Numbered from the stretch's first letter, positions 1 to 9,527 are shown. The stretch: DNA of 64,000 nucleotides from Paraburkholderia lacunae (GCF_003353175.1 NZ_QHKS01000007.1:248001-312000); one strand, 5' to 3'. Numbers and translations: made by a program. The notes: generated from the letters alone by a model not told the origin.

Positions 1-1346
1 TCGAACTGCCGCGTTGCCAGGAGGCCGAGGTGCGGCGCGCAATCGACGCTGCACAGGAAGCCTTTGTCTCATGGCGCCGCACCACCGCGAAGCATCGCGG
101 CGAAGTGCTGCGCCGCTGGTATGAATTGATGGTGGAACATCGCGACGACCTCGCCACGCTGATCACACTGGAGGAAGGCAAGCCTTTGGCCGAAGCGCGC
201 AGCGAGGTGGACTACGCCGCATCGTTCCTGCGCTGGTTCGCCGAGGAGGCGACACGCGTGCGCGGCGAGGTGATTCCGGGCGTGAAGGAGACGCAGCGCA
301 TTGTCGCGCTGCGCGAACCGATCGGCGTATGCGCCGCCATCACGCCGTGGAATTTTCCGGCCGCGATGATCACGCGCAAGGCCGGCCCAGCGCTTGCCGC
401 CGGTTGCACGTTGGTGGTCAAGCCTGCTAGCCAGACACCCATGACCGCGCTCGCGCTCGCCGAATTGGCGCAACGCGCCGGCGTTCCGCCTGGCGCCTTC
501 AGCGTGATCACCGGCAACGATACGCGTGCGATCGGCGGCGAACTGACGGCGAACCCGATCGTGCGCAAGCTGACGTTCACCGGTTCGACCGAAGTGGGCC
601 GCGTGCTGCTTGCGCAGTCGGCCCAGACCGTGAAGAAGTGTTCGATGGAGCTGGGCGGCAACGCCCCCTTCATTATCTTCGACGATGCCGACCTCGATGC
701 CGCCGCCGACGGCGTGGTCGCGGCGAAGTTCCGCAACACGGGCCAGGCCTGCATCAGTGCGAATCGCGTGCTGGTGCAGGCCGGCATTTACGACGCATTG
801 GCCGGGCGCATCGTCGAGCGCGTTGCGCGCCTGCGCGCGGGCAACGGTCTCGCGCCCGATGTGCAGCTCGGTCCGCTGATCGACGACGCGGCCGTGCTGA
901 AAGTCGAAGAGCACGTAGCCGACGCACTGGGCAAAGGCGCCCGGCTGCTGCACGGGGGTAAGCGGCACCTCCTCGGTGGCGGCTTCTTCGAGCCCACTGT
1001 GCTCGCGGACGTCACGCCCGCGATGCTGATTGCGCGCGAGGAGACGTTTGGTCCGGTGGCGCCGCTGTTGCGCTTCGATACGGATGACGATGCCATTGCG
1101 ATGGCTAACGACACCGAATACGGCCTCGCCGCCTACCTGTATAGCCGCGACGCCGCGCGTATCTGGCGCAACGCCGCACGCATCGAAGCGGGGATGGTCG
1201 GCATCAACTGCGGCCTGATTTCGAACGAGGTCGCACCGTTTGGCGGTGTGAAGCAAAGCGGTCTTGGGCGGGAGGGTTCGCATCTCGGCATCGATGAGTT
1301 CCTCGAGGTCAAGTATCTTTGCTGGGACGGGCTCGACGTATCGTGA
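1..1346 (+). CDS. NAD(P)-dependent aldehyde dehydrogenase, succinate-semialdehyde dehydrogenase type (5' end outside window)
   Basis: The reading frame is open from the window edge (codons from base 3), so the start lies upstream. The protein belongs to the aldehyde dehydrogenase superfamily and oxidises an aldehyde to its acid; the closest match by eye is the GabD (succinate-semialdehyde) branch. Visible motifs are the substrate-entry segment AAITPWNFP, the cofactor-binding TFTGSTEVGR, the catalytic-Glu motif ELGGNAPFII and the catalytic-Cys motif NTGQACISANR. The C-terminus PFGGVKQSGLGREGS is typical and intact. The EthD-type gene follows after 37 bases on the same strand, so the two are probably cotranscribed. 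Substrate is uncertain: related enzymes act on other semialdehydes or aromatic aldehydes. Confidence 0.9.
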   Translation, partial: ELPRCQEAEVRRAIDAAQEAFVSWRRTTAKHRGEVLRRWYELMVEHRDDLATLITLEEGKPLAEARSEVDYAASFLRWFAEEATRVRGEVIPGVKETQRIVALREPIGVCAAITPWNFPAAMITRKAGPALAAGCTLVVKPASQTPMTALALAELAQRAGVPPGAFSVITGNDTRAIGGELTANPIVRKLTFTGSTEVGRVLLAQSAQTVKKCSMELGGNAPFIIFDDADLDAAADGVVAAKFRNTGQACISANRVLVQAGIYDALAGRIVERVARLRAGNGLAPDVQLGPLIDDAAVLKVEEHVADALGKGARLLHGGKRHLLGGGFFEPTVLADVTPAMLIAREETFGPVAPLLRFDTDDDAIAMANDTEYGLAAYLYSRDAARIWRNAARIEAGMVGINCGLISNEVAPFGGVKQSGLGREGSHLGIDEFLEVKYLCWDGLDVS

Positions 1347-1383
1347 TCCAGACGCTGCGTGAGACTTCTACAGGAGACCTGTG

Positions 1384-2172
1384 ATGATCAAGATGGCGGC
1401 TGCAGTCTGCCGTCGGCCCGGCATGACACACGCCGAGTATGTGGCGTATGTGCAGCACGTGCACGGCGCGATCTCGAACGAAAACCCCGTGACGCTTCGG
1501 CCCTACGTGCAGAACCATGTTTTCGATGCCGCCTTCGGATCGGCCGCCGAGCACGCGCATTCAATGGCCGTCGCGCGTGACTCGATTACCGAGCTTTACT
1601 GGGACAGTCCCGAGCACATGGGCATCACCTTTGCGCATGAGCACGTGCGCGCGAAAGTCGGCCCCGACGCCGCGAATTTCGCCGACACGAGCTTGTCGCT
1701 GAGTCTCGTAGCGGTGGAGGCCGAGCAACCGGTCGCCCAGCCGTCCCGGGCCTGCGGCGCAAAGGTGCTGCATTACCTGCGTGCGGCCGAGGGGCTGGCG
1801 CTGCCGGAATTCTTCGAGCGCTGCGCGGCGGCGCATCAACGCGCACTGGACACCGAGCCGGTTGCCGCGGCTGCGCTGCGCCGGTGCGTGCACAACCGGC
1901 AGGTTCCTGACTTCAATGCAATGCTGGCGTATTTCAGCGCGAAGGACGTGCCTATTTACGAAGGCGTGGCCAGCCTCTGGTTCGACGACGTCTCGTCCCT
2001 CGCCTGCTCGTGCGAAAAGCGCGTCGCGCGTGACATGCAGGCTCAACGTCCCCTGTACTGCGCCTCGCTGGCTGCCGCCGGACCCGCAGGCGCCGTCTTA
2101 CTCGCCGCCTGCGCGCGCGCGGCGCCGCCCGGACTATCCTCTGCCGGACCCGCTGCGCCCGACGCCAGGTAA
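1384..2172 (+). CDS. EthD domain-containing protein
   Basis: About 262 residues. The N-terminal part (KMAAAVCRRPGMTHAEYVAY, then a conserved HVHG) is the signature of EthD-like ferredoxin-fold proteins, small dimeric alpha-beta barrels often encoded beside catabolic genes. A second, weaker copy seems to lie at residues 120-210. AGGAG at 1372-1376 places the ATG at 1384 seven bases downstream; a GTG at 1381 is too close. The last 45 or so residues are Ala/Pro-rich and read through the 3' end of the convergent AsmA gene, overlapping it by 130 bases, so the C-terminus may be an extension gained by losing an earlier stop. The function is unknown beyond a likely role with the upstream dehydrogenase. 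Confidence 0.7.
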   Translation: MIKMAAAVCRRPGMTHAEYVAYVQHVHGAISNENPVTLRPYVQNHVFDAAFGSAAEHAHSMAVARDSITELYWDSPEHMGITFAHEHVRAKVGPDAANFADTSLSLSLVAVEAEQPVAQPSRACGAKVLHYLRAAEGLALPEFFERCAAAHQRALDTEPVAAAALRRCVHNRQVPDFNAMLAYFSAKDVPIYEGVASLWFDDVSSLACSCEKRVARDMQAQRPLYCASLAAAGPAGAVLLAACARAAPPGLSSAGPAAPDAR

Positions 2173-4430
2173 GCCGGCGCCGCCTTCTCACGCTGCTTCT
2201 GCCCCGCCGGCGGTGCGCTCGGCGCCGCGCGCATGTCGGCGAGCATCTGCGCACATGGCAGCGGCTTGTTGTTGCTCGGCGCGATCAGTGGAATCAGCGC
2301 CGCGAACGGATTAACCAGCCCGAGCCCCACCACCGCCCCGCCACGCACGGCCAGCGCGGCGGCATTCACACCGACGTGCGGGTTCTTGAAGGTCCCCTTC
2401 ACATACAGCGGCGAGCGCAGCGAAATCACCCGAAGGCCCTTGGTATGCGGATGAATCCCGAGATCCATCTGCTCGGTCTGCAAATCGATGTGACCATCCA
2501 TATTGATCACGGCATCGTCGGTATCGAGGGCGAACACGCGCGATTCGAGCACGCCGTTCGTCACCACAAAGTCCACCGCCGCGCAGTTGATCTTCACATC
2601 GCGCTTGCCGAAGAGCTTCTCGTAGACGACGTTCAACACGTTCAGCCCTGCCGCTTCCATGTAGAGACGGCTAACCGTGCCATCGGTGATCAGCGCCCTC
2701 ACTTCCCCATTCGACGTCGCCGCCAGCGCCGCGGGCGAATTGCCCGTTGCCGACAACGCCGCGTCGCCATTCACCTCGCCGAGCGCCGACTGCATCGTCT
2801 TCACGGTCGGGAAAAGTTGCTTGAGCTTCAGGTGCCGCGCCTGCGTCGCAAAGCGTCCCTTGAGCGGCGTCGTGCTGCTATCGAGGTAAATGTTCGATGC
2901 CAGCGTGCCGCCCGCCACGCCGAACTTTAACGGCTCGAACGTCAGCACGCCGTCCGTCATGATCACGTGGGTGTAGAGATGGGTGATCGGCAGAGCCGGG
3001 TCCTTGATGATGCGGCGGCCGGTGAACTTCACGTCGGCATCGACGGCCTTCCAGCGATCCGTCTTGAATTGCTCGACCGGCAACGCCTTGTTCGACGGCT
3101 GCCGGCTTGGCTCGCCGCGCTTCGCCTTGCTCGCGTTGGTGTCGGCGCCGATGATCGGAGCGAGATCGGAAAATTGCAGCAGATTGGACACGAGTTCACC
3201 CGACACCATCGGCCGCGGCTTCTCACCCACGTAAACCGTCGAGCCGTTCACGTCGCTGCCGCCGACGCGGCCCGTGAAGTTCTCATATCTGAAGACGTTG
3301 CCGTCTTCGTTGAACTGGCCGACGAGCCGCCCTTCAGTCGCGTACGGCGGCGTTTCGGGCAATGGCACGCCCGCGATCGGATAGAGATGCGCCATGCTGA
3401 CGCCCTGCAGCCACAGTTTCAGGTCGAGCGCGGCGAGGTGCGCCGGGGCGGTCACGGTACCGGCCAGCGCGATATGCGTATCGCCGATCTTCACATCAGC
3501 CTGCACGGGGAACGGCCGCGTCGTGTCCTGCAGCGCGAGCACGCCTCCCACCTTGCCGCTGCCCGACACAGCCGTCTTCTTGTAGGTGCCCCTGAGCGTC
3601 CAGCCGAGACCATAAGACGGCACTGAAGGCTTCGACTTCTGCTGACTGGTCGTGCCGGTATTCGCCGACGTGCTCGCCGGACTCGCCGGCCCGCTGCTCG
3701 CGGCGGCGGCAGAGGATGCCGCCGATGCCGCTGACGCTTCGACCTGCCTGGTTTCGACCTGCTTGTGGAGTTGGGTCGCGCCGCTCTTGCCGACCACCTG
3801 CGCCGACGATTCGCGCGACGCCTGCTCCTGCTGCTTCATGACGTCACCGATCGGCACGGGTTGGCCAAGCGTATCGACGACGACCTGCATGTCGGCCTGG
3901 GTGAGCTGGTCGGCGTACGCGACGTGACCCGTCGCAAACGCGATGTCGTGCAGGGTGAGATGCCACGTAGACGGCTCGGCCGGTTGGTTGAACCTGAACG
4001 TCCAGTTGTTGCGGTTATCTTCGAGGCGTTCGAGATCGATCGACGGGTTGACCAGGTTGATCGTCGGAATCACGATGTCGCGCGCCAGCAGCGGGAGGAC
4101 CTCAACCTGAAAATCGATCTCGTCGAGGGTGGCGAATTGCGGCTGTTTGGCCCAGTCCGGATTCGCGATCGTGATGTGCTGAGCGGAAAAGCGTGGCCAC
4201 GGCACCCAGCGCCGCCAGCCGGTCTCGCTCGGCGGACGCTGCCAGCCAACCTTCAGGTCGCCGGTGATGTGAAACTGCCGTCCGATTGCCTGCGTGACCT
4301 TGTCGTCGATCCACGGCCGTGCGCGGTTCCAGTCAAAAGTCAGGAGAAAGACGACGAGTGCCGCAATCATTACCGCCAGCACGGCAATGATCCATGCAGC
4401 AATTTTTCCGATTGGCAAGCGCTGCGCCAT
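2043..4430 (-). CDS. AsmA family protein
   Basis: About 795 residues. A single membrane anchor lies at residues 9-31 (IAAWIIAVLAVMIAALVVFL), followed by a long periplasmic region. AsmA-like proteins are now seen as bridge-type lipid transporters between inner and outer membrane. The N-terminal block after the anchor (FDWNRARPWIDDKV...GRQFHITGDL) and the C-terminal block (DLGIHPHTKGLRVISLRSPLYVKGTFKNP, given here only as landmarks) are typical AsmA segments. A low-complexity Ala/Ser/Thr stretch near residues 230-270 and an Ala/Pro/Gly tail are probably unstructured. The start at 4430 puts the anchor near the N-terminus; an upstream in-frame ATG at 4598 would add 56 residues unlike the family. 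Its stop lies inside the convergent EthD gene. Confidence 0.88.
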   Translation of the reverse strand: MAQRLPIGKIAAWIIAVLAVMIAALVVFLLTFDWNRARPWIDDKVTQAIGRQFHITGDLKVGWQRPPSETGWRRWVPWPRFSAQHITIANPDWAKQPQFATLDEIDFQVEVLPLLARDIVIPTINLVNPSIDLERLEDNRNNWTFRFNQPAEPSTWHLTLHDIAFATGHVAYADQLTQADMQVVVDTLGQPVPIGDVMKQQEQASRESSAQVVGKSGATQLHKQVETRQVEASAASAASSAAAASSGPASPASTSANTGTTSQQKSKPSVPSYGLGWTLRGTYKKTAVSGSGKVGGVLALQDTTRPFPVQADVKIGDTHIALAGTVTAPAHLAALDLKLWLQGVSMAHLYPIAGVPLPETPPYATEGRLVGQFNEDGNVFRYENFTGRVGGSDVNGSTVYVGEKPRPMVSGELVSNLLQFSDLAPIIGADTNASKAKRGEPSRQPSNKALPVEQFKTDRWKAVDADVKFTGRRIIKDPALPITHLYTHVIMTDGVLTFEPLKFGVAGGTLASNIYLDSSTTPLKGRFATQARHLKLKQLFPTVKTMQSALGEVNGDAALSATGNSPAALAATSNGEVRALITDGTVSRLYMEAAGLNVLNVVYEKLFGKRDVKINCAAVDFVVTNGVLESRVFALDTDDAVINMDGHIDLQTEQMDLGIHPHTKGLRVISLRSPLYVKGTFKNPHVGVNAAALAVRGGAVVGLGLVNPFAALIPLIAPSNNKPLPCAQMLADMRAAPSAPPAGQKQREKAAPAYLASGAAGPAEDSPGGAARAQAASKTAPAGPAAASEAQYRGR

Positions 4431-4598
4431 GACGGCCCCATCATTTTCCCTTTTGTGCTTTGAGCAGCACGTAGTATGCCAGGCGGCCGCAAGTGCCCGG
4501 CCAGCCGGTTTCCTCAGGATATCTGGTGGACGCGCCGGCGCAAGCAGCCAAGGAGTGGGACAGGCCATCACTGCGCTGACCGGCGTCGACTGGAGCAT

Positions 4599-4630
4599 GT
4601 GAACCGCATCGCCAACGCGGTGCGGTTCAC
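4599..4630. repeat. Inverted repeat between AsmA and mechanosensitive channel genes
   Basis: GTGAACCGCA (4599-4608) and TGCGGTTCAC (4621-4630) form a perfect 10-bp stem with a 12-base loop just beyond the stop codon of the channel gene. It may terminate or stabilise that transcript, although there is no T-tract after it. Confidence 0.5.
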
Positions 4631-4640
4631 GTGGGCGCCG

Positions 4641-6104
4641 CTACTCCTTGTCGCCCCGGGTAGCGAACCAGCGTTCGAGCAGTTTGCCGGCCGCTTCACG
4701 TCCGCCAAGCCCGAACGACAGCGCGACGGCTACCGCGATCCCGCCCAGCACCAGCGCGAATGCAAGTTGCACGATTTCATTGGCAATACCCATTGCGCGC
4801 AGTCCCATGGCGAACACAAGTCCGAGGATCGCGAATTGAGCGATGCGGGCAAGCAGCACGCTGTGCTCCCGATCGGCCTGCTCGATCACACGCCGCGCAA
4901 GACTCGACAGCCAGAAACCGATGATCAGGATCACGCTGCCCATCAGGATGTGTCCGCCGAACTCGATAAAGAGCGTGACCACGTCGCGGACCTGGCCAAA
5001 ACCCAGGCGATTGGCGGCTTCCACCACGGCAAACAACATCGCGAAGAAAACCACGAGTCGCGAGGCCAGCACCGACGGTTGCAACGGGCCGTACAGAACC
5101 TTGTCGAGACCGAGCACCGCCGGCAACCCGTCCACACCTGCCGTCACCAGCAGCTTCTGTACCAGTGCCGCGACGAAGCGTGCGACATAGAAGGTCGCGA
5201 GCAGAATGACCACGGCTGCGACGATATCCGGCACGGCGCTGAGGAACTGATCGAGCATATGCGTGGCAGGTCCTGATATCGCATCGATCTTCAGTGCGTC
5301 GAGTGCAGAAATCAGCGTCGGCACGAACACGAAGATGTACACCACCGTGCCGACCAGGCTTGACAGCCGCACGGGCGTCGGGCTGTCGACGTCCTGTGTG
5401 AGCTTGTCCGCACCGGCCGCCACAAGCAGATTGGTGACAAGGCCGCGCAGGATCCTCGCGAAAATCCAGCCGACAATCCCGATCACGGCGGCCGCGAAGA
5501 GATTCGGCACGATCGCAAGCAGCTTGTCGATCATGCTCTGCACGGGCGCGAGCAGGCCGTTCAGATCGAATGCCGCGAGCACGGCCGGAATGAACAACAG
5601 GATGACGAGCCAGAAGAGCACATCACCTACATACGCGCTCATCGGACGCATGCCGGCCGTCTCGGACAACTTGCTGTCGAGCTTGCTCGCGCGCAGCGCC
5701 CTGTCGGCCACCGCACGCAATAGCGACGCGATCAGCCATGCGACCAGCGCAAGCACGATGCCGCCGATCAGGTTCGGCAGATAGTTGACGATCTTGGTGA
5801 CAAGGAGCGAAAACGGATTGGAGACCGCATACAGGTTCAGGACATTGAAGACCCCGACTGCGGTCATGAGCAGAACAAGCCAGAACAGGCCGCCGGCAAT
5901 GACGTTCTCCACCTGCGCGGCCTGCTTCGTGCTGTCGGCAATGCGCTGATTGACCTTGAGCGCAGAGAGCAGCTTGCGGGCACCGGCCCGGGCGATTACG
6001 GCAATCAGCCAACCGACGATCAGAATGCCGAGCGCACCGGCGATTTTAGGCAAGAAGCCACTTAGCGCGTTTTCCAGCGAAACGAAAAAACTGGTTAAAT
6101 CCAT
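4641..6104 (-). CDS. Mechanosensitive channel family protein with TM-helix repeats (CmpX-like)
   Basis: 487 residues and strongly hydrophobic. It contains repeated units of a long membrane helix followed by a basic segment, for example GILIVGWLIAVIARAGARKL, then GIVLALVAWLIASLLRAVAD and GIVGWIFARILRGLV. This is the conserved TM-helix repeat found in CmpX-type relatives of MscS, inner-membrane proteins tied to osmotic and envelope stress. The C-terminus ends with a glycine-rich LSFGLGGREAAGKLLERW segment, a motif shared with MscS-like channels. The start ATG at 6104 gives an N-terminus (MDLTSFFVSLENALSGFLPK) that leads straight into the first helix. A heptamer repeat lies 35-60 bases upstream. 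Confidence 0.85.
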   Translation of the reverse strand: MDLTSFFVSLENALSGFLPKIAGALGILIVGWLIAVIARAGARKLLSALKVNQRIADSTKQAAQVENVIAGGLFWLVLLMTAVGVFNVLNLYAVSNPFSLLVTKIVNYLPNLIGGIVLALVAWLIASLLRAVADRALRASKLDSKLSETAGMRPMSAYVGDVLFWLVILLFIPAVLAAFDLNGLLAPVQSMIDKLLAIVPNLFAAAVIGIVGWIFARILRGLVTNLLVAAGADKLTQDVDSPTPVRLSSLVGTVVYIFVFVPTLISALDALKIDAISGPATHMLDQFLSAVPDIVAAVVILLATFYVARFVAALVQKLLVTAGVDGLPAVLGLDKVLYGPLQPSVLASRLVVFFAMLFAVVEAANRLGFGQVRDVVTLFIEFGGHILMGSVILIIGFWLSSLARRVIEQADREHSVLLARIAQFAILGLVFAMGLRAMGIANEIVQLAFALVLGGIAVAVALSFGLGGREAAGKLLERWFATRGDKE

Positions 6105-6400
6105 TTTTCTCTCCGAAAGCTTTGTGATGCGGTTGTGGAACTGCTTTCTGCTTTCTGCTTTCTGCCTTCGACGACACCGACTGAACCCGCCCTCTCATGT
6201 CCTCCTTAATTCTTTGCGTGAATGTTAGTTCATCGGCATGCCAGTACCATGAACGTGCCGGGCCAGAGCAAAGCTGGCGCTGACAAGCTGGATAACGACG
6301 GCGTCAAAATTGCGGAGCCCGGCCACAGCCATAAGCGAAAGCGGAAACACCGTGCTGCCTGCAATATGCTATGCGATGTGTGTGTAGAGGCTGCAGCAAT
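6105..6400. other. Intergenic stretch with heptamer repeats
   Basis: No convincing gene. It contains three tandem CTTTCTG units at 6144-6164 directly upstream of the channel gene. The rest shows only short open frames without a ribosome-binding site or a recognisable protein. Confidence 0.5.
6144..6164. repeat. Tandem heptamer repeat (CTTTCTG x3)
   Basis: Three perfect copies of CTTTCTG, preceded by a partial unit, lie 40-60 bases upstream of the channel gene start, where its promoter would be expected. Confidence 0.7.
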
Positions 6401-6577
6401 ATGTTTAAAAGCTGTCAAACGGCGAAAGCCTGGATGAGCGCGACGCACTTCCTGACCAGGACGATTGAGAAGATCAGCACCGAAATGAGCTTGCGCGTAC
6501 TGGCGTACAACATGAACCGGATTATCAATTTGCCGGGGCCAGCAGCCATGATCAAAGCGATTCAGGATCGAGATCCC
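6401..6577 (+). pseudogene. Remnant of a transposase C-terminus (IS1182-like)
   Basis: One frame encodes KAWMSATHFLTRTIEKISTE, then MSLRVLAYNMNRIINLPGPA and MIKAI. This matches the conserved C-terminal tail of IS1182-type DDE transposases (usual form KAWMGATHFLT...STEMSLHVLAYNLKR...). Only the last 55 or so residues remain: the catalytic core and the usual upstream VEHPFGT segment are absent, and the frame runs on past the expected stop into non-matching sequence. No terminal inverted repeats could be identified. The family assignment rests on recognition of the tail motif only. Confidence 0.7.
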
Positions 6578-6785
6578 TTGACCTTCTTAACCGAGTCGAC
6601 GAGGCAGGTGAGTCGCGCATTCTGGCATTCCTCACGGGAACAGCGACTGAGAACCGATGGCAGGCTGAAGGCGTCGACGGACAATCCCCGCCCGCTGGTC
6701 TGTGATCTTTTCGCTAGTCGAACCGAGCCGGCTATCCCGCTTAACCCTGCGTCTTGTATGCCGTTAGCTCATGTGCCGCGCGCGC

Positions 6786-7031
6786 TCATCTTCCGTGACC
6801 GCCATGCCCACCGTGCCCGCCGAAGAAGCCGAAACCGATGCCAATATCAACGGCCGGCGCCGCATAATAGCCAGGCGCATAGCCGTAGTAGCCAGGCGCA
6901 TAGCCGTAGTAGCCGGGCGCAGATTGATATACGGGTGCCGGCTCGTAACCGTAGCCATAACCGTATGGCGGAGCGACGACGCAGCCTGCGAGGCCTGCCG
7001 CCAGCGCGAAAATACAAAATAGTCTGATCAT
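6786..7031 (-). CDS. Gly/Tyr-rich lipoprotein
   Basis: 81 residues. The N-terminus MIRLFCIFALAAGLAGC is a lipoprotein signal with lipobox LAGC, so the mature protein would be acylated at Cys17. The mature part is low-complexity: a GYGYGYEPAP stretch, then near-repeats of PGYYGYA and a C-terminal GGHGGHGGHGR. Such YXXG-rich small lipoproteins are common in Burkholderiaceae, with no known function. GGAGAG precedes the ATG at a good distance. It lies beside the otsA remnant on the same strand. Confidence 0.75.
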   Translation of the reverse strand: MIRLFCIFALAAGLAGCVVAPPYGYGYGYEPAPVYQSAPGYYGYAPGYYGYAPGYYAAPAVDIGIGFGFFGGHGGHGGHGR

Positions 7032-7050
7032 TATTTCTCTCCTTCCCCCT

Positions 7051-7420
7051 CTAAATTAGAGAGATATGGGAAGGCATTGGTTCGAGACTAACGGGTCCTT
7101 CACCGGCCGCGAACCGCGTATCGAAGTTCGCCAGGTCCGGACGACAGTGGAACACGGGCCACAAAACATCATTGGCGTAGCCGAGGTAGTACGCGTCGCG
7201 ATCCTCGCGGCTCAGGTCTAGCGTCGCCAGCGTCACGTTGCCGACCGGCTGCACGTGGATTCCGGCTGGTGTTGGCTGTTTCACCGCCCGCCCTGCCGCT
7301 CCAGCCAAACCGTACCACTGGTCTGCTGCAGGCTTTCTTTCACTGCCACCTCGCGCGCCCCGCAGCAGGCTTGCGCGGATCGGCAGTCGGGTTGGAAACG
7401 ACTACGAGACGACGGCTCAT
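7051..7420 (-). pseudogene. otsA: Fragment of trehalose-6-phosphate synthase gene, N-terminal part, frameshifted
   Basis: From an ATG at 7420 the sequence encodes MSRRLVVVSN, close to the OtsA start (MSRLVVVSNRVA), then TADPRKPAAG before running into a stop. The match resumes in another frame with VAVKESLQQTSGTVWL, and later GNVTLATLDLSREDRDAYYL followed by GYANDVLWPVFH, which corresponds to OtsA around residues 70-100 (YYRGFSNATLWPTFHYR in typical members). Homology stops near 7090, so about three quarters of the gene is gone. OtsA makes trehalose-6-phosphate from UDP-glucose and glucose-6-phosphate; this copy cannot. Confidence 0.75.
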
Positions 7421-7668
7421 GAAACGCCAGCGTTATCGTGCTACGCGGCGCGGACCTGCGGAAAGACCGCCAGATCGCCCACCCATCATGGCTTGCAGCA
7501 ATCGATTCCGCGTCCTCTCCATGCCCAAACTCAGTATTTTTTGCCGACATGACGCAAGACTTACAGCCGATGCCCCAGGCGGCAAGCGCGCCGCCACGCC
7601 ACACGTAACGCGCAACCGCGTGGCACGCTTGCTGCTTCACCAAAGGTCCCAGGCTTGGGGAGCGCACG

Positions 7669-8065
7669 ATGGCGCACATGATCTGGAAGGGCGCAATCAG
7701 CTTCGGCCTCGTCCACGTCCACGTCCCGGTGCAGCTGTACTCGGCGACGCAGTCGGAGAAAGTCGGCTTCAATCTGCTCGACAAGCGCTCGATCGATCCG
7801 ATCGGCTACAAACAGATCAACAAGCGTACCGGCAAGGAAGCCTCCCGAAGACCCGAAGAAGGCCGGCATCAGCGCACGCGAACTCGATATGGCGAAGAAG
7901 TTGATCGATGACATGAGCGAGGCGTGGGACCCGGCGCAGTATCACGACACGTTCCGCGACGACATCATGGCGCTGGTCGATCGGAAGATTCGCGTGGGCA
8001 AGACCGAGGAAATCACCGACGTGGAAGCGCCACACGATTACCCGCGCCCTTTCGACCAGCGATGA
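7669..8065 (+). pseudogene. ku: Non-homologous end-joining protein Ku, internally deleted and frameshifted
   Basis: The first 58 codons encode MAHMIWKGAISFGLVHVHVP and then FNLLDKRSIDPIGYKQINK, the unmistakable start of bacterial Ku. After GKEAS the match jumps and changes frame to ISARELDMAKKLIDDMSEAW and YHDTFRDDIMALVDRK, the C-terminal core of the same protein, ending at a stop at 8063-8065. About 150 residues forming most of the DNA-encircling ring are missing, as is the usual basic tail. A 6-base duplication (VHVHV instead of VHV) is also visible. Intact Ku binds broken DNA ends and recruits LigD, whose broken gene follows 10 bases downstream. Confidence 0.88.
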
Positions 8066-8075
8066 GTTCACCGCC

Positions 8076-9527
8076 ATGAACGACGGGCTCGATCTCTACA
8101 CCCGCAAGCGCCGTTTCGACGAAACGCCGGAACCGTCGGGCGTAACCGCGCGTAAGAAAGCGGGCCGGAAGACGGCTGCGCGTGAATCGAAGCACGGGCT
8201 CTCGTATGTGATTCAGGAGCACGACGCGCGCCGTCTGCATTACGACTTCCGGCTCGAACTGAACGGCACGTTGTTATCCTGGGCAGTACCCAAAGGGCCG
8301 AGCCTCGACCCGTCGGTGAAACGGCTCGCCGTGCATGTCGAAGATCATCCGGTCGAATACGGCTCGTTCGAAGGCGAGATTCCGCCCGGCAACTATGGCG
8401 CGGGCACAGTGATCGTGTGGGATCGCGGCACGTGGGAGCCGGTTGGCGGCGCGGCGCAAGCGGCCAGATCCTATCAAGCCGGCAAGCTCAAGTTCAATCT
8501 CTTCGGCGAGAAACTGCATGGCGACTGGACGCTGGTGCGCACTCATATGCGTGCCAGCGGCGATAAAGAGCAGTGGCTGTTGATCAAGGAACGCGACGAC
8601 GAAGCACGTGACGAAAGCGAGTACGACATTCTGAAGAAGCGGCCGGGCAGCGTGCTCGATGGGAGTGCGTCGGCGGGCAACGGCGCTAAGATCTCTCACG
8701 CCGCAGCAAAGAAAGCGGCAAGCAAGACAGCAGCGAGCGCAAAGACCGCCGGCACGAAGGGTGCGAAGACTGCTTCATCGCGCCGCGCCGACCCGAAAAA
8801 AACCGATATCGTCGCGACGCGCAGCACGCAATCGCTGCGCGAACTGGCAGCGGCGCCATCGATCGAAGGCGCGGTCAAACGCGCGTTGCCCGCCACGTTC
8901 AAACCTCAACTGGCGACGCTCGTCGATGCTGCGCCGCCCGGCGACGACTGGTCGTACGAAATCAAGTTCGACGGCTACCGCGTGCTGACGCGCATCGACC
9001 GGCAGGCGAAGGGCAAGGCGGTCAAGGTGTTCACGCGCGCGGGCAACGACGGGACCACGAAATTCAGCAAACACGTCAAGGCGTTCGAACAACTCGACAT
9101 CGAGCGCGCGTGGCTCGACGGCGAGGCGGTGGTGCTCGATGAACCCGGCGTGCCGGATTTTCAGGCGCTGCAAAACGCGTTCGATTCCAGGCGCCCGCAG
9201 GACATCGTCATCTATCTGTTCGACGTTCCCTTCCTGAACGGCTACGATTTGCGCGGCGTGCCGCTCGAGCAACGCCGCGCGATCCTGCTCGCGTTGATGG
9301 AAGACGTCGACGACAGCGTGCTGCGCTTCTCGAACGACTTCGGCTACACCGCCGACGATCTGCTGAAGCGCGCCTGCGACGCGGGGCTCGAAGGCATCAT
9401 CGGCAAGCGGCGCGACAGCGGCTATAGCTCCGGGCGCACGTCCGCGTGGATCAAATTGAAGTGCCGGCGGCGTCAGGAGTTTGTGATCGGCGGCTATTCG
9501 GAACCGTCGGGCCGCCGCGCCGCGTGA
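8076..9527 (+). pseudogene. ligD: ATP-dependent DNA ligase LigD, N-terminal part (phosphoesterase and ligase domains), broken in the OB-fold
   Basis: 483 codons. Residues 40-190 form the 3'-phosphoesterase domain, with HDARRLHYDFRLE and the EIPPGNYGAGTVIVWD block. A Lys/Ala-rich linker follows, then the ligase domain with the nucleotidyl-transfer Lys in EIKFDGYR (about residue 305), DGEAVV, EGIIGKR and WIKLKC. The frame stops at PSGRRAA, right after EFVIGGYSEPSG. Compared with full LigD, about 50 residues of the OB-fold are deleted and the frame shifts. The remaining part of the gene continues at 9526. The phosphoesterase domain could still fold, but efficient ligation is unlikely. Confidence 0.88.

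Noticed and set aside
6230-6448. 72-codon minus-strand frame with hydrophobic stretch
   Set aside because: Overlaps the transposase remnant, no ribosome-binding site, and no family match.
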